A stretch of 64,000 bases of DNA from Bacillus sp. FJAT-26390 (lineage in GTDB: Bacteria; Bacillota; Bacilli; Paenibacillales; Paenibacillaceae). The DNA is taken from NCBI RefSeq assembly GCF_001682865.1, contig NZ_MAQX01000011.1, positions 614-64,613 of the forward strand, given 5' to 3'. Under the pieces are notes generated by a model that was not told where the DNA came from, ran no database searches, and saw only the letters and a list, made by a program, of their open reading frames with translations. Below, in pieces: positions 34,560 through 42,740 of this stretch (the stretch's first letter is position 1; each line of letters starts with the position of its first letter). The translations under genes were made by a program, and so were the position numbers.

Positions 34560-36350
34560 ATGAATCACGTACCAAAACGTTCAGAATCCGCGCCTGAGAC
34601 TCGCTGGAAGCTAGAGGATTTATTTGAAAGCCAAGCGGCATGGGACAAGGAATTTGCAGAAGCAAAGGCATTGATCAAAAAACTCCCTGAATACCAAGGC
34701 AAGCTTGCCGATGTGGCTCAGCTTAAAGCGTGTTTTGAGCTTGAGGATGAGCTCTCGATGCATGTGGAACGGCTTTATGTATATGCGAATATGAAGCATC
34801 ACGAAGATACAGCAGAACCAACCTATCAAGCCTTGTCCGAGAAATCGAAAAAAATTAGCGTTGAATCCGGCGAGGCGCTCTCCTTCATTACGCCTGAAGT
34901 GCTGAGCTTGCCGGATGATAAGCTGGAAGCGATCATTGCGGATGAGTCGGTAGCTAAATTCCGCCACACGCTCGAAGAAATGCGCCGCCAAAAGGCACAT
35001 ATTTTAACGAAAAACGAAGAAGCGCTGCTCGCTCAGGTCGGCAATATGAGCTCCGCTCCAGGTACAATCTTCAACATGCTTAACAATGCGGACTTAAAGT
35101 TCCCTAAAGTTAAAAACGAAGACGGCGAAGAAGTTGAATTGACGCATGGCCGTTACATACAGTTTCTGGAGAGCAAAAATCAAGATGTGCGCCGCGAAGC
35201 GTTCAAAGCGGTATACGATACGTACGGCAAGCTGAAAAACACGCTCGCTTCTACGTTGACCTCCAACGTAACCAAAAACATATTTTATGCGAAGGCTCGC
35301 AAATACGACTCCGTGCTCGATATGTCCCTCTATGGGGATAACATTCCGCAGGAGGTCTACACGAACCTGATCAATACGATCCATAAGCATCTCCCGCTCA
35401 TGCACCGCTACATGGACCTTCGTAAGAAACTTCTTGGCCTAGATGAGCTGCATATGTACGACTTGTTCGCACCGCTCGTCGACGAGTTCAAGATGGACAT
35501 TACGTACGAGGAAGCTAAGAAAACGGTTAGCGAAAGCTTAAAGCCGCTTGGCGAGGATTATTTGCAAGTGCTGCAAGAAGGCTTTGACAAAGGCTGGATC
35601 GACGTTTACGAAAATGAAGGCAAACGCAGCGGCGCTTATAGCTGGGGAGCCTTTGGAACGCATCCGTATGTGCTGCTTAACCACAAGGACAACTTGAACA
35701 GCATGTTCACCTTGACGCACGAAATGGGCCATGCGCTTCATTCCCATTACTCGGACACGAACCAAAATTACCGGGATGCGCAATATACGATCTTCCTAGC
35801 TGAGGTCGCTTCTACGCTGAATGAAGCTTTGCTGATGGATTACCTGCTTGGCAAATCGACGGATGCGAAGGAAAAAATGTATTTGCTCACCTATTACGCG
35901 GATCAGTTCCGCACGACCGTATTCCGCCAAACGATGTTTGCGGAGTTCGAGAAGATCATCCATGAGCGCTCCGAGGCCGGCGATTCGCTGACACCGCAGG
36001 ATCTCAGCAAAATCTACTATGACCTGAACGTCCAGTATTACGGGCCGGGCATGGTCATCGATAAAGATATCGAAATGGAATGGGCACGTATCCCCCATTT
36101 TTACAACAGCTTCTACGTGTACAAATATGCAACGGGCTTCTCGGCGGCAACGAGCTTCTCCAAACAAATTTTGGAGGAAGGCCAGCCTGCGGTTGAGCGT
36201 TACCTCGGCTTCCTGAAGAGCGGAGGCAGCGACTTCTCCATCAATATCCTGAAGAAAGCAGGCGTTGACATGTCATCGCCTGAGCCGATCGAGCAAGCGA
36301 TGAGCGTGTTCGAGGAGCTTATTGGCCAGATGGAGCAGCTGACGAAGTAA
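34560..36350 (+). CDS. pepF: oligoendopeptidase F
   Basis: A 596-residue M3B zinc metallopeptidase. The zinc site is His387-Glu388-Met-Gly-His391 in LTHEMGHALHSHYSD, followed by the distal Glu helix (EVASTLNEALL). It cleaves peptides of about 7-17 residues in the cytosol. AAGGAGG is 8 nt before the ATG at 34560. The reading frame extends 40 codons upstream to an ATG (34440) with its own GAGGTGAT site and a signal-peptide-like start; see findings. Ends at a strong terminator. Confidence 0.92.
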   Translation: MNHVPKRSESAPETRWKLEDLFESQAAWDKEFAEAKALIKKLPEYQGKLADVAQLKACFELEDELSMHVERLYVYANMKHHEDTAEPTYQALSEKSKKISVESGEALSFITPEVLSLPDDKLEAIIADESVAKFRHTLEEMRRQKAHILTKNEEALLAQVGNMSSAPGTIFNMLNNADLKFPKVKNEDGEEVELTHGRYIQFLESKNQDVRREAFKAVYDTYGKLKNTLASTLTSNVTKNIFYAKARKYDSVLDMSLYGDNIPQEVYTNLINTIHKHLPLMHRYMDLRKKLLGLDELHMYDLFAPLVDEFKMDITYEEAKKTVSESLKPLGEDYLQVLQEGFDKGWIDVYENEGKRSGAYSWGAFGTHPYVLLNHKDNLNSMFTLTHEMGHALHSHYSDTNQNYRDAQYTIFLAEVASTLNEALLMDYLLGKSTDAKEKMYLLTYYADQFRTTVFRQTMFAEFEKIIHERSEAGDSLTPQDLSKIYYDLNVQYYGPGMVIDKDIEMEWARIPHFYNSFYVYKYATGFSAATSFSKQILEEGQPAVERYLGFLKSGGSDFSINILKKAGVDMSSPEPIEQAMSVFEELIGQMEQLTK

Positions 36351-36388
36351 TGCAATGAAATGCAGCTGAACAAACCTATATGCAATAG

Positions 36389-36425
36389 AAAACGAGCCTC
36401 TAGAATCACTTCTGAGGCTCGTTTT
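36389..36425 (+). terminator. terminator after pepF
   Basis: AAAACGAGCCTC (36389-36400) pairs with GAGGCTCGTTTT (36413-36424). Confidence 0.8.
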
Positions 36426-36594
36426 GCGTTGTGGGAGGTGCGTTTCCTCGTGCCCTTTGCGGATAGAACGGAATGAACAGGAGCTCTTTCCCGGTAATCT
36501 TGCTGCCAAAAGCCACAAACGCGACTTCCGCCGCCAGAGCCAGCTTACACACTTGCCTGCACCCAACATAAACATTTTCCCTCTAGGAGGCTAT

Positions 36595-37299
36595 ATGAAA
36601 GCAGTAAAAGTAATGGCTATTCTAATCGGGCTTGCGCTCATTATTGGCGTGCTCGAGTACAAGGGCATCATTTGGCATAATAGTATATTTGCGATGAAGT
36701 ATAAGGTCAAAGGGCTCGATGTGTCCCATTATCAAGGCGATATCGACTGGAAGACCGTTGCAGCAAAGGACAAGTATCAATTTGTTTACATGAAAGCAAC
36801 AGAAGGCAATGATTATACGGATGACACGTTCGAGCAAAACTGGAACCGTGCCAAAACAAACGGAATGTTAGTCGGCGCTTACCACTTCTTCTCGGCGCGA
36901 AGCACCGGGGAGCAGCAAGCGGACCATTTTATAAGCATGGTGTCGCAAGAGGCTGCCAGCCTTCCTCCCGTAATCGATATCGAAATCGCGCTGACGCATG
37001 ATGTTGCTGTCATTCAGCATGAATTGAAGGCAATGAGTGGCAAGCTTGAAGCAGCCTATCAGAAAAAGCCGATTTTGTATGTCACGTATGACACTTACAA
37101 TACCTATGTTGCGAGCGGATTTGAAGATTACGAAATTTGGATTCGCGATATTTTGAAATACCCCGCCCTGAAAAAAAAACGGGATTGGTTGCTTTGGCAG
37201 TATTGCAATCGCGGTAGAGTCGAGGGGATCGATGCTTATGTAGACATAAATGTGTTCAAAGGCAGCCAAGCGGAATTTAACGCAAAGTTTAAAGCTTAG
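36595..37299 (+). CDS. GH25 lysozyme-like muramidase, membrane-anchored
   Basis: A 234-residue protein: N-terminal hydrophobic anchor or signal (about 5-22), then a GH25 barrel with [32 protein letters not shown] and PPVIDIE (catalytic Asp/Glu region), ending with [19 protein letters not shown]. It should hydrolyse the beta-1,4 bond of peptidoglycan. AGGAGG at 36585-36590 is 4 nt from the ATG; the longer upstream frame contains the pepF terminator and is not used. Its last 11 bp overlap the convergent HxlR gene. Confidence 0.9.
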   Translation: MKAVKVMAILIGLALIIGVLEYKGIIWHNSIFAMKYKVKGLDVSHYQGDIDWKTVAAKDKYQFVYMKATEGNDYTDDTFEQNWNRAKTNGMLVGAYHFFSARSTGEQQADHFISMVSQEAASLPPVIDIEIALTHDVAVIQHELKAMSGKLEAAYQKKPILYVTYDTYNTYVASGFEDYEIWIRDILKYPALKKKRDWLLWQYCNRGRVEGIDAYVDINVFKGSQAEFNAKFKA

Positions 37300-37645
37300 G
37301 CTCGTCATCCTTCGTATCCACATACGCCAAATGTCCTCTCCCCCAGCCGCACATGCTGTCGAGAACAGCGGTCAGCGTTTTGCCATGCTCGGAAATGCTG
37401 TACTCCACCCGGGGCGGAATTTCTTGATAAATAACACGGTTAATCAGCTTGTCATCCTCCAGCTCGCGCAGCTGCTTGGCAAGCGTTCCCTGTGACACTT
37501 CCGGGATCAACCGTTTAAGCTCGCCAAAACGTTTGGTCCCGTCTATTAACAATATAAATAAAATAAGCGGCTTCCACTTCCCGCCTATCATATGTAGAGT
37601 GGTAAGGACTCCTCTTAACCTTGGTTCTCTCTCTTTCCAATCCAT
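37289..37645 (-). CDS. HxlR-family transcriptional regulator
   Basis: A 118-residue winged-helix protein: [19 protein letters not shown], then [25 protein letters not shown] (recognition helix region) and the beta-wing [15 protein letters not shown]. HxlR regulators sense formaldehyde, aldehydes, quinones or diamide-type stress, often through a cysteine; here one Cys lies in LDSMCGWG. Start chosen at 37645 from the purine-rich GGAGAGGTG upstream; longer in-frame starts exist at 37669/37672 and 37696. Divergent from an SDR oxidoreductase gene, the classic target arrangement. Confidence 0.88.
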   Translation of the reverse strand: MDWKEREPRLRGVLTTLHMIGGKWKPLILFILLIDGTKRFGELKRLIPEVSQGTLAKQLRELEDDKLINRVIYQEIPPRVEYSISEHGKTLTAVLDSMCGWGRGHLAYVDTKDDEPKL

Positions 37646-37738
37646 TTCCTCTCTCACCTCTCCTATCATCATAGCTGAGACAGTCTCCTTTTGCACGAGC
37701 GATCGTGCGAACTAACCTTCCCTTAAGCTGCCCATCAG

Positions 37739-37779
37739 TACGAATTTTCGTACCAAGTACGAATGAAGTGCGTACTTGG
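37739..37779. promoter_or_regulatory. palindromic operator candidates between hxlR-like and SDR genes
   Basis: TACGAA-TT-TTCGTA (37739-37752) is immediately followed by CCAAGTACG (37753-37761), a 9-nt spacer and CGTACTTGG (37771-37779). The second repeat overlaps a TTGGCA -35 (37776-37781) that is 17 nt from AATAAT, a possible SDR promoter. A further repeat GCACGA/TCGTGC lies at 37693-37708. Confidence 0.6.
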
Positions 37780-37856
37780 CAGTTCTATTTTTTTATCCAA
37801 TAATAAAAAACAGAACTTTCAAATTCACTGGCCCGTAAAAAAGGAGAGCATTAACT

Positions 37857-38582
37857 ATGTCTATAACTTTAAAAAATCAACGTATCGTTATCATCGGCGG
37901 AAGCTCAGGCATCGGGCTTGCGACTGCTAAACAAGCGGTAGAACAAGGAGCATATGTCATCCTCGGCGGCCGCTCCGAAGAGAAATTAGACAAAGCCAAA
38001 CAAATTTTAGGATACGATTCCGTAGAAACCCATTCGTTGGATAACAAAGATGAGGTTGCGCTCAAGTCCTTTTTCGAAAGGGTTGGGAACTTTGACCATC
38101 TCTTTACGCCAGGCGCTTCCTATGTCAGAGGGCCGATTACATCCAGCGCAGACGTTGCGCATAGCTGCTTTAACGCGAAATTTTGGCCGCAATATCATGC
38201 TGTGAAGTACGCGGCTCCTTATCTAAACGCCAAAGGCTCGATCGTGCTCATGTCAGGCGCTTTTGGCCAGCGTCCTCTAGCGGATGGAGCCTCATACGCC
38301 GCTTGCAACGGGGCTATCGAAAGTCTCGGCAAAGCGCTTGCCGTAGAGCTCGCCCCAATCCGGGTCAACGTCATCTCCCCTGGCACCATAAATACCTCCT
38401 TCAACTGGGAAGGAGCAGAGCAGGAGGTCCGGGATCAATCCTATGACGAATATGCGAAAATAAATTTGCTAGGCAGAATCGGCCATGCCAGCGAGGCCGC
38501 GCATACGACCATCTACCTGATGACTAACGGGTATACAACGGGCAGCACTTTATTTCCTGACGGCGGCTATATTTTGCGCTAA
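37857..38582 (+). CDS. SDR-family oxidoreductase, YxxxN variant
   Basis: A 241-residue Rossmann protein with GGSSGIG (14-20), Ser133 in VLMSGAFG and Tyr147 in ASYAACNGAIESLGKA. The lysine four residues after Tyr in classical SDRs is Asn151 here. PGTIN and a C-terminal DGGYILR complete the pattern. Relatives with YxxxN exist, so it may still be active with altered proton relay. GGAGAG lies upstream of the ATG at 37857. Divergent from the HxlR regulator, probably induced by its ligand (aldehyde or quinone); this is inference. Confidence 0.88.
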   Translation: MSITLKNQRIVIIGGSSGIGLATAKQAVEQGAYVILGGRSEEKLDKAKQILGYDSVETHSLDNKDEVALKSFFERVGNFDHLFTPGASYVRGPITSSADVAHSCFNAKFWPQYHAVKYAAPYLNAKGSIVLMSGAFGQRPLADGASYAACNGAIESLGKALAVELAPIRVNVISPGTINTSFNWEGAEQEVRDQSYDEYAKINLLGRIGHASEAAHTTIYLMTNGYTTGSTLFPDGGYILR

Positions 38583-38602
38583 AACAAGTCTCGATAAAAT
38601 GA

Positions 38603-38628
38603 AAACGGCTGCTCCGCGGCAGCCGTTT
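38603..38628 (-). terminator. hairpin between SDR and HIT-like genes
   Basis: AAACGGCTGC pairs with GCAGCCGTTT; TTTTCATTTT follows on the minus strand, so it mainly ends the minus-strand HIT-like gene. Confidence 0.6.
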
Positions 38629-38639
38629 CAATCGTCAAC

Positions 38640-39122
38640 TCATAACAATCCTTTTCTTAGCTTTTCTATGCTTTTGATCACATAATTGTTGTTATCCTCA
38701 TTGTTCATCTCGGTTCTCGCATGCCGAAGCGCAGGCCTTAATGATTCAACCGATTGCCCAAAATGCTTCATCCACTCATAACGCGGAACCATCCACAAAT
38801 GAAAATGATGCGTAGTGTCTTCATTGTAAAAGTAATACACATGATCTATTTTTAGCTCATTTCTTTGAACTTCACGTATCCTCCTTATCAGCTGAATATA
38901 TCGACTAGATTCCTCCTCCGTTAGCTCATCCATACAATAGAAATGCCGCTTTGATGCCAAAATAACTAATCCAGGGATCGGATAAGCCACATCCTGATGG
39001 GCATGAAATAACTCATCCTCATAAATGACGCCACCTGCTGGTTGAACTAAGCCGGAAGTAACTGCGCAGCTTAAGCATTCGACTTCTAACTCATCTCCAT
39101 TTGAGAGTATGACTTGTCTCAT
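38640..39122 (-). CDS. HIT-superfamily-like protein with modified triad
   Basis: A 160-residue protein with HIT features: FHAHQDVAYPIPGLVILASKRH (split over 39-60) and, at 105-114, HHFHLWMVPR, where the histidine triad HxHxH reads His106-Phe-His108-Leu-Trp110. Replacement of the third position recalls GalT-type or inactive members. Two cysteines lie near residue 16-19 (CLSC), possibly a metal site. AGGAGG is 7 nt from the ATG at 39122. Nucleotide-phosphate hydrolase or transferase function is plausible but unproven. Confidence 0.75.
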   Translation of the reverse strand: MRQVILSNGDELEVECLSCAVTSGLVQPAGGVIYEDELFHAHQDVAYPIPGLVILASKRHFYCMDELTEEESSRYIQLIRRIREVQRNELKIDHVYYFYNEDTTHHFHLWMVPRYEWMKHFGQSVESLRPALRHARTEMNNEDNNNYVIKSIEKLRKGLL

Positions 39123-39167
39123 TTTCAATCCTCCTGAATTCCTTTTTCATAGAATACTAGACGACTC

Positions 39168-39710
39168 TCAACTATCACTCGCATACCATCTAGGATCATA
39201 CGTTAGCTTTAACATGTCACCCAGCCTGAGCCCGAACTCAATAAAGCCCCTTCCTCTTGCTGTAAGGAGATTGCCGTCTTGAACAACAAGCTCCTCGCTA
39301 TAAAGCTCCTCGTCAAACACTCCTGTTTGGGCCCGATGCTCTGGGAGCATGCCTATCGTATACCTTTTGCCCTTTAATAGGCCGGCCTTCGCCAATAAAT
39401 AGGGAGAGCTTGAAATCGAGGCGATGACAAGATCCTTCTCCGTAAACTTTTGCAAAAATCGAATTACATCCGCATTTTCAAAGAGCGTTGAAATATCCAT
39501 GCAGCCCGGCAGCAATAAACTGTCTATCGTCGAAGCATCCACATTGTAAATCGTCTTATCTGCTACGCAGGTTAAATCGGATTCTCCTTGTATCGGGCGA
39601 TCCGTTATTCCGATTGTCGTGATCGGATGATTTCCTTGCTTTAAAACAGACAGCGCTACCGTTAACTCATACTCACTAAAAAGCGGATAAAGCAAAACAC
39701 CTGTTGCCAC
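39168..39710 (-). CDS. DJ-1/PfpI-family protein lacking the nucleophilic cysteine
   Basis: About 180 residues. VLLYPLFSEYELTVALSVL matches the N-terminal strand of DJ-1/PfpI proteins (FxExE segment for the conserved Glu), and the elbow reads VIASISSSPYLLAKAGLL with Ser in place of the usual Cys. LLTARGRGFIEFGLRL corresponds to the family's C-terminal signature. Function unknown; it may be a non-catalytic or altered member. I chose the GTG at 39710 (AGAGGTGG upstream), which gives a normal N-terminus; a GTG at 39761 is also in frame. Confidence 0.72.
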   Translation of the reverse strand: MATGVLLYPLFSEYELTVALSVLKQGNHPITTIGITDRPIQGESDLTCVADKTIYNVDASTIDSLLLPGCMDISTLFENADVIRFLQKFTEKDLVIASISSSPYLLAKAGLLKGKRYTIGMLPEHRAQTGVFDEELYSEELVVQDGNLLTARGRGFIEFGLRLGDMLKLTYDPRWYASDS

Positions 39711-39776
39711 GTTAGCCACCTCTTCCTCAGCGCATAATAAAAGGCAACCAAAGTTGGTCACCTTAAAAACAACTCT

Positions 39777-40166
39777 CTATACATTAACCTTATAATTAAG
39801 TTTCAACTCATCTCCAGGCAAACCGCGAATACCCCAATTCGATTTGGGAGTCTCAAAAATGGTAATTTCTAAATCCTCCGGTGAAATATGAAAATGGTTA
39901 TTCAGGCTCTCGAAAAGCAACCGAATCAACAGTTTTTTCGAATCCGCCGAACGACCTTCAAAAATGCTTATTTCAATAATGGTATAAGCATCCGTCCGCC
40001 CCGGGGCGAAATGAAAATCTTCTTTGTCCATAGGAAAAAAACGATGAAACTTCTTATCCGCTGGAAATTTAAAAGCTTCAACTACACAGGAATGAACGAC
40101 TTCCGACAATTTTTGTTTAATGGGATTCAGACTTTCCTTTAAGCCATACATCTTTACTTGAGCCAT
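39777..40166 (-). CDS. tautomerase-like protein
   Basis: A 129-residue protein resembling the tautomerase_2 family: AQVKMYGLKESLNPIKQKL at the N-terminus, VVEAFKFPADKKFHRFFPM, YTIIEISIFEGRS and KKLLIRLLFESLNNHFHISP. The catalytic Pro1 after Met of the 4-OT family is Ala here, as in most members of this group. Function unknown. The start at 40166 follows AAAGGTGAG by about 9 nt. Confidence 0.75.
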   Translation of the reverse strand: MAQVKMYGLKESLNPIKQKLSEVVHSCVVEAFKFPADKKFHRFFPMDKEDFHFAPGRTDAYTIIEISIFEGRSADSKKLLIRLLFESLNNHFHISPEDLEITIFETPKSNWGIRGLPGDELKLNYKVNV

Positions 40167-40286
40167 GCTCCTCATCTCACCTTTCTCTTCTCCACTATTC
40201 TCAGCTAAGCTGCTTCCAATATCATCCTAATTATAGCATGGGATTTGGAAATGGGAAATGCTAGGTTGTTGGCGCTGCCAAGTTGG

Positions 40287-40542
40287 TCATTGATTCAAAA
40301 GCATGCAAACCTCTTCCAGCTTCAAACCACGTGACCCTTTTACTAACACGATATCGTTCTTATCTAGTATACGAAGGCACTCGTTCGCTATATCATTTTT
40401 AGAGGTAAAATGCTTCGTTTGTCCTTCAAAATCTGAATCAATAAGTGTATCTGTAATTACTTTGCTTATATCTCCATAAGAAAAGACGGAATGGATTTTT
40501 GAAGTATCGAAGTATCGATACTTGTTTTAACGTTATTTTCAT
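40287..40542 (-). pseudogene. internally deleted murF-like remnant
   Basis: The ATG at 40542, behind GAGGCGGTTAT, opens a frame MKITLKQVS like the MurF N-terminus, but after a few codons only another frame makes sense: it reads KIHSVFSYGDISKVITD, SDFEGQTKHFTSKNDIANE and DKNDIVLVKGSRGLKLEEV, the C-terminal signature of MurF-type ligases (GDxVLVKGSRG), stopping at 40287. Most of the 450-residue enzyme is missing. An 8-bp direct repeat CGATACTT lies twice in tandem at the junction (about 40508-40523). A full murF is presumably elsewhere in the genome. The frames were read by eye. Confidence 0.7.
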
Positions 40543-40551
40543 ATAACCGCC

Positions 40552-40920
40552 TCATTCAGCATCGACAAATTGCTTCACCAGACGCTTAGGCGCGGCACGC
40601 AAATAAGCTTCTTTAAGCAGGACGCCCATCTCTTCCCAATCTTGCGGATCGCTTATGGACACCCAGCCGCGATGACCGATATAAGCTGGTTTAAAAAATC
40701 GCTCCTCCTGCAGTAATATCTCCTGCGTCTCTAAATCTGACTTGAAGGTAATCCCATAGTCGCTCATCATGATAAACGACTTGTCTTTCACCTTAAACGT
40801 ATTATGTCCGTGCCCATCTATTAAATCTACGACCTCAGGCAGCTCCTTGCAGATGAGGCGAACCTGCTCCAGCATATTGATTCCTTTAGCTGTTTTCATT
40901 CCACTCAAATCGTGTCCCAC
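40552..40920 (-). CDS. MmcQ/YjbR-family protein
   Basis: A 122-residue protein with the YjbR pattern: LEQVRLICKELPEVVD, a core FKVKDKSFIMMSDYG, FFKPAYIGHRGWVSISDP and a C-terminal DWEEMGVLLKEAYLRAAPKRL. These proteins have a CyaY-like fold and are called DNA-binding by annotation only. GTG start at 40920 with GGAGGG upstream. It is followed 9 bp later by the murF remnant on the same strand. Confidence 0.85.
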   Translation of the reverse strand: MGHDLSGMKTAKGINMLEQVRLICKELPEVVDLIDGHGHNTFKVKDKSFIMMSDYGITFKSDLETQEILLQEERFFKPAYIGHRGWVSISDPQDWEEMGVLLKEAYLRAAPKRLVKQFVDAE

Positions 40921-41000
40921 AGTAGCCCTCCTTAAAATATTATTCCTCGTTTACTTCTTTCGCGATATTAGCTGGTTTCACCTTTTCCCGCTTCTACATG

Positions 41001-41135
41001 TTAACTAGTCTGGATTCTTAATTGTTTAAAGAACTCTCTCATGGCTTCTACCTGAAGAGTATTGACCTCAAACATTCCATTCAGTCGTATTGCATTAGAT
41101 TGATTAGCTACATTTTTTGCAATTTCATATCGCAT
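41001..41135 (-). CDS. possible 44-residue protein coupled to the ydcF-like gene
   Basis: A short ORF begins MRYEIAKNVANQSNAIRLNG at an ATG overlapping the stop of the ydcF-like gene (TAATG) and ends at 41001. Codon composition looks protein-like (helical, amphipathic, no membrane segment). No separate ribosome site is seen; coupling would be needed. No family recognised. Confidence 0.4.
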   Translation of the reverse strand: MRYEIAKNVANQSNAIRLNGMFEVNTLQVEAMREFFKQLRIQTS

Positions 41136-41695
41136 TAATGAATGTTCACCCAATTCGGAATATGATGGGCAAAGTATTTACCTATCTTTTCGACTTCCGT
41201 CATGTTCCTTCTTATGCCCTCTTCTGTTAAAAACCAATTATCCTTACTGATGCCTGTCTTATCAATAACGGGGGCAATAAAAAACTGCGTTTCCTTTGGG
41301 AAAACCGTTTTATAGGTAAGAAGTGCCCGGCATGCGTGCCCCGCCTTACAAGCTAAAATCACTCTGTTTGCTGGAATGCCATTCGCTTGTATAAGCTCCC
41401 ACGAGTACCTTGCGTTCTCAAATGTATTGGTAGCTTTATCCTCTTTCATGATCGCTTCTTGCGGTACACCTAGCGACAATCCAATTTCGTTTAAAAAATC
41501 CCATTCGGTTGTATCTACGTTTTTTGTCGCCCCTCCCGATGGAAGGATTAGCGGCGCCAACCCTTGGTGATATAATTGCGCAGCTTTTTCCATTAATTGA
41601 GGTTGGCTTCCCCCAGGCACAAGAATAAGATCCGCCTGTTCAATCTCGGTTTCTAGAAATATGAACTTCGTTATGGGATCAAATGGGTATGGCAT
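41135..41695 (-). CDS. YdcF/DUF218-family protein
   Basis: A 186-residue protein with ADLILVPGGSQPQLMEKAAQLYHQG, ILPSGGATKN, EDKATNTFENARYSWELI and VILACKAGHACRALLTY, which together mark the DUF218 fold (SAM- or polyprenyl-phosphate-associated, function not established). It lacks the N-terminal membrane helices of SanA/YdcF-type exported members, so it is cytosolic. GGAGGG precedes the ATG at 41695. Confidence 0.83.
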   Translation of the reverse strand: MPYPFDPITKFIFLETEIEQADLILVPGGSQPQLMEKAAQLYHQGLAPLILPSGGATKNVDTTEWDFLNEIGLSLGVPQEAIMKEDKATNTFENARYSWELIQANGIPANRVILACKAGHACRALLTYKTVFPKETQFFIAPVIDKTGISKDNWFLTEEGIRRNMTEVEKIGKYFAHHIPNWVNIH

Positions 41696-41720
41696 TTTAT
41701 GGCTCCCTCCAGGATTATAA

Positions 41721-42110
41721 TCATCCATACAGGCTATTCAAAATATGTTGAGCAGCCTCATCTACCTCGCTATATTTATCAGATTCGCTTGGATTACTAG
41801 TGATCTGGATTAACTCATGTTCTAACTCTGCTATTGTTTCTTTAGGCAGCTGACTTACAAAGTCTGTAAGCAGGAAGTATTTCCATTCCCCATCGCTTGT
41901 GTTCAATACGTATCTAATATGCGGCAGCAGATCTTTATTAAACGGCAGCAAGATTTCTCTTACATCAAATGCTATTGGCCAGTTACTATCTTGAAGCCAT
42001 TGCATCAATTCTGGAATGATCGGGCGAATGCTTTCTATGTCCCTATTTTTTAATTTTTCTATTCTTTCAAAATCGCTTTTGTGCTCAGGGATAAGCTCTC
42101 TTACGTCCAT
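41721..42110 (-). CDS. DUF5071-like protein
   Basis: A 129-residue helical protein: MDVRELIPEHKSDFERIEKL, LMQWLQDSNWPIAFDVREILLP and GEWKYFLLTDFV are the typical segments of DUF5071 (HEAT-like, unknown function; often in immunity-like or accessory contexts). The start at 42110 has GGAGGTGGAAG directly upstream; the longer frame is unlikely. 25 bp upstream of the ydcF-like start. Confidence 0.78.
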   Translation of the reverse strand: MDVRELIPEHKSDFERIEKLKNRDIESIRPIIPELMQWLQDSNWPIAFDVREILLPFNKDLLPHIRYVLNTSDGEWKYFLLTDFVSQLPKETIAELEHELIQITSNPSESDKYSEVDEAAQHILNSLYG

Positions 42111-42221
42111 CTTCCACCTCCGAAAACACTGAATTGCACCTATATTAACACACCGTCCAAGCACATGGATGCCGCTAAAAATGAACATTGCATCGTTTAA
42201 ACATGATCGCTTTTAACCATC

Positions 42222-42252
42222 AAAAAAAAGGAGCAAGCCTTTCAGCTGCCCC
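42222..42252 (-). terminator. terminator after the VOC pseudogene
   Basis: GGGGCA pairs with TGCTCC on the minus strand (one G-U) and is followed by eight T. Confidence 0.55.
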
Positions 42253-42274
42253 TTCAATATTGCCTTCCTACCGC

Positions 42275-42621
42275 CTAATCCTTTAATTCAATCCGGTTTC
42301 CTTCGGGGTCAATAACGATGCCGATCGTACCCCAATCGAAGCTCTCTACCTTAACCTGCACTCCACGTGCCATTAGCTCTGATACGGATGAATCAAAGTT
42401 GTTTACGTTGAACCGGATGACCGTCGGGTTTTGCGATCTTTTTTTTCTTTATCGGAGGCAAATCCCTCTTCTTCAAGCATCAGATAACTGCCTCCAAAAT
42501 CAAGAATAGCTAACTCCTTACTGCGCTGACGCACCTTCATCCCCAGCTTTTCAGAATAAAACGCCAATACGGATTCATAATCCTCGCAAAAAAGAATAAT
42601 ACCCGTTTCTCTGATCTCCAT
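42275..42621 (-). pseudogene. VOC-family (glyoxalase-fold) protein with a frameshift
   Basis: The first frame from ATG 42621 (GGAGGCGATAG upstream) reads MEIRETGIILFCEDYESVLA, FYSEKLGMKVRQRSKE and SYLMLEEEGFASDKEKK, then leaves the family. After a run of eight A (minus strand, about 42439-42446) another frame continues QNPTVIRFNVNNFDSS, ELMARGVQVK, FDWGTIGIVIDPEGNRIELKD and stops at 42275. Adding one A to the run restores a full VOC domain of about 115 residues. It is either a real inactivating deletion, a sequencing error in a homopolymer, or slippage. Confidence 0.75.
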
Positions 42622-42740
42622 CAGCTATCGCCTCCAATCCTTTATTTACCTATCATAAAGGATTTTGTTAAAGAGAGCGTCCGTACAATGCAGTAGCCAT
42701 TCTCTACTTCTTTAGTCGCAATTTGTCTCGTTAGATCGAT

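Noticed and set aside
36424..36594. N-terminal extension of the GH25 gene
   Set aside because: It would begin in the pepF terminator; the AGGAGG-ATG at 36595 gives a normal anchored lysozyme.
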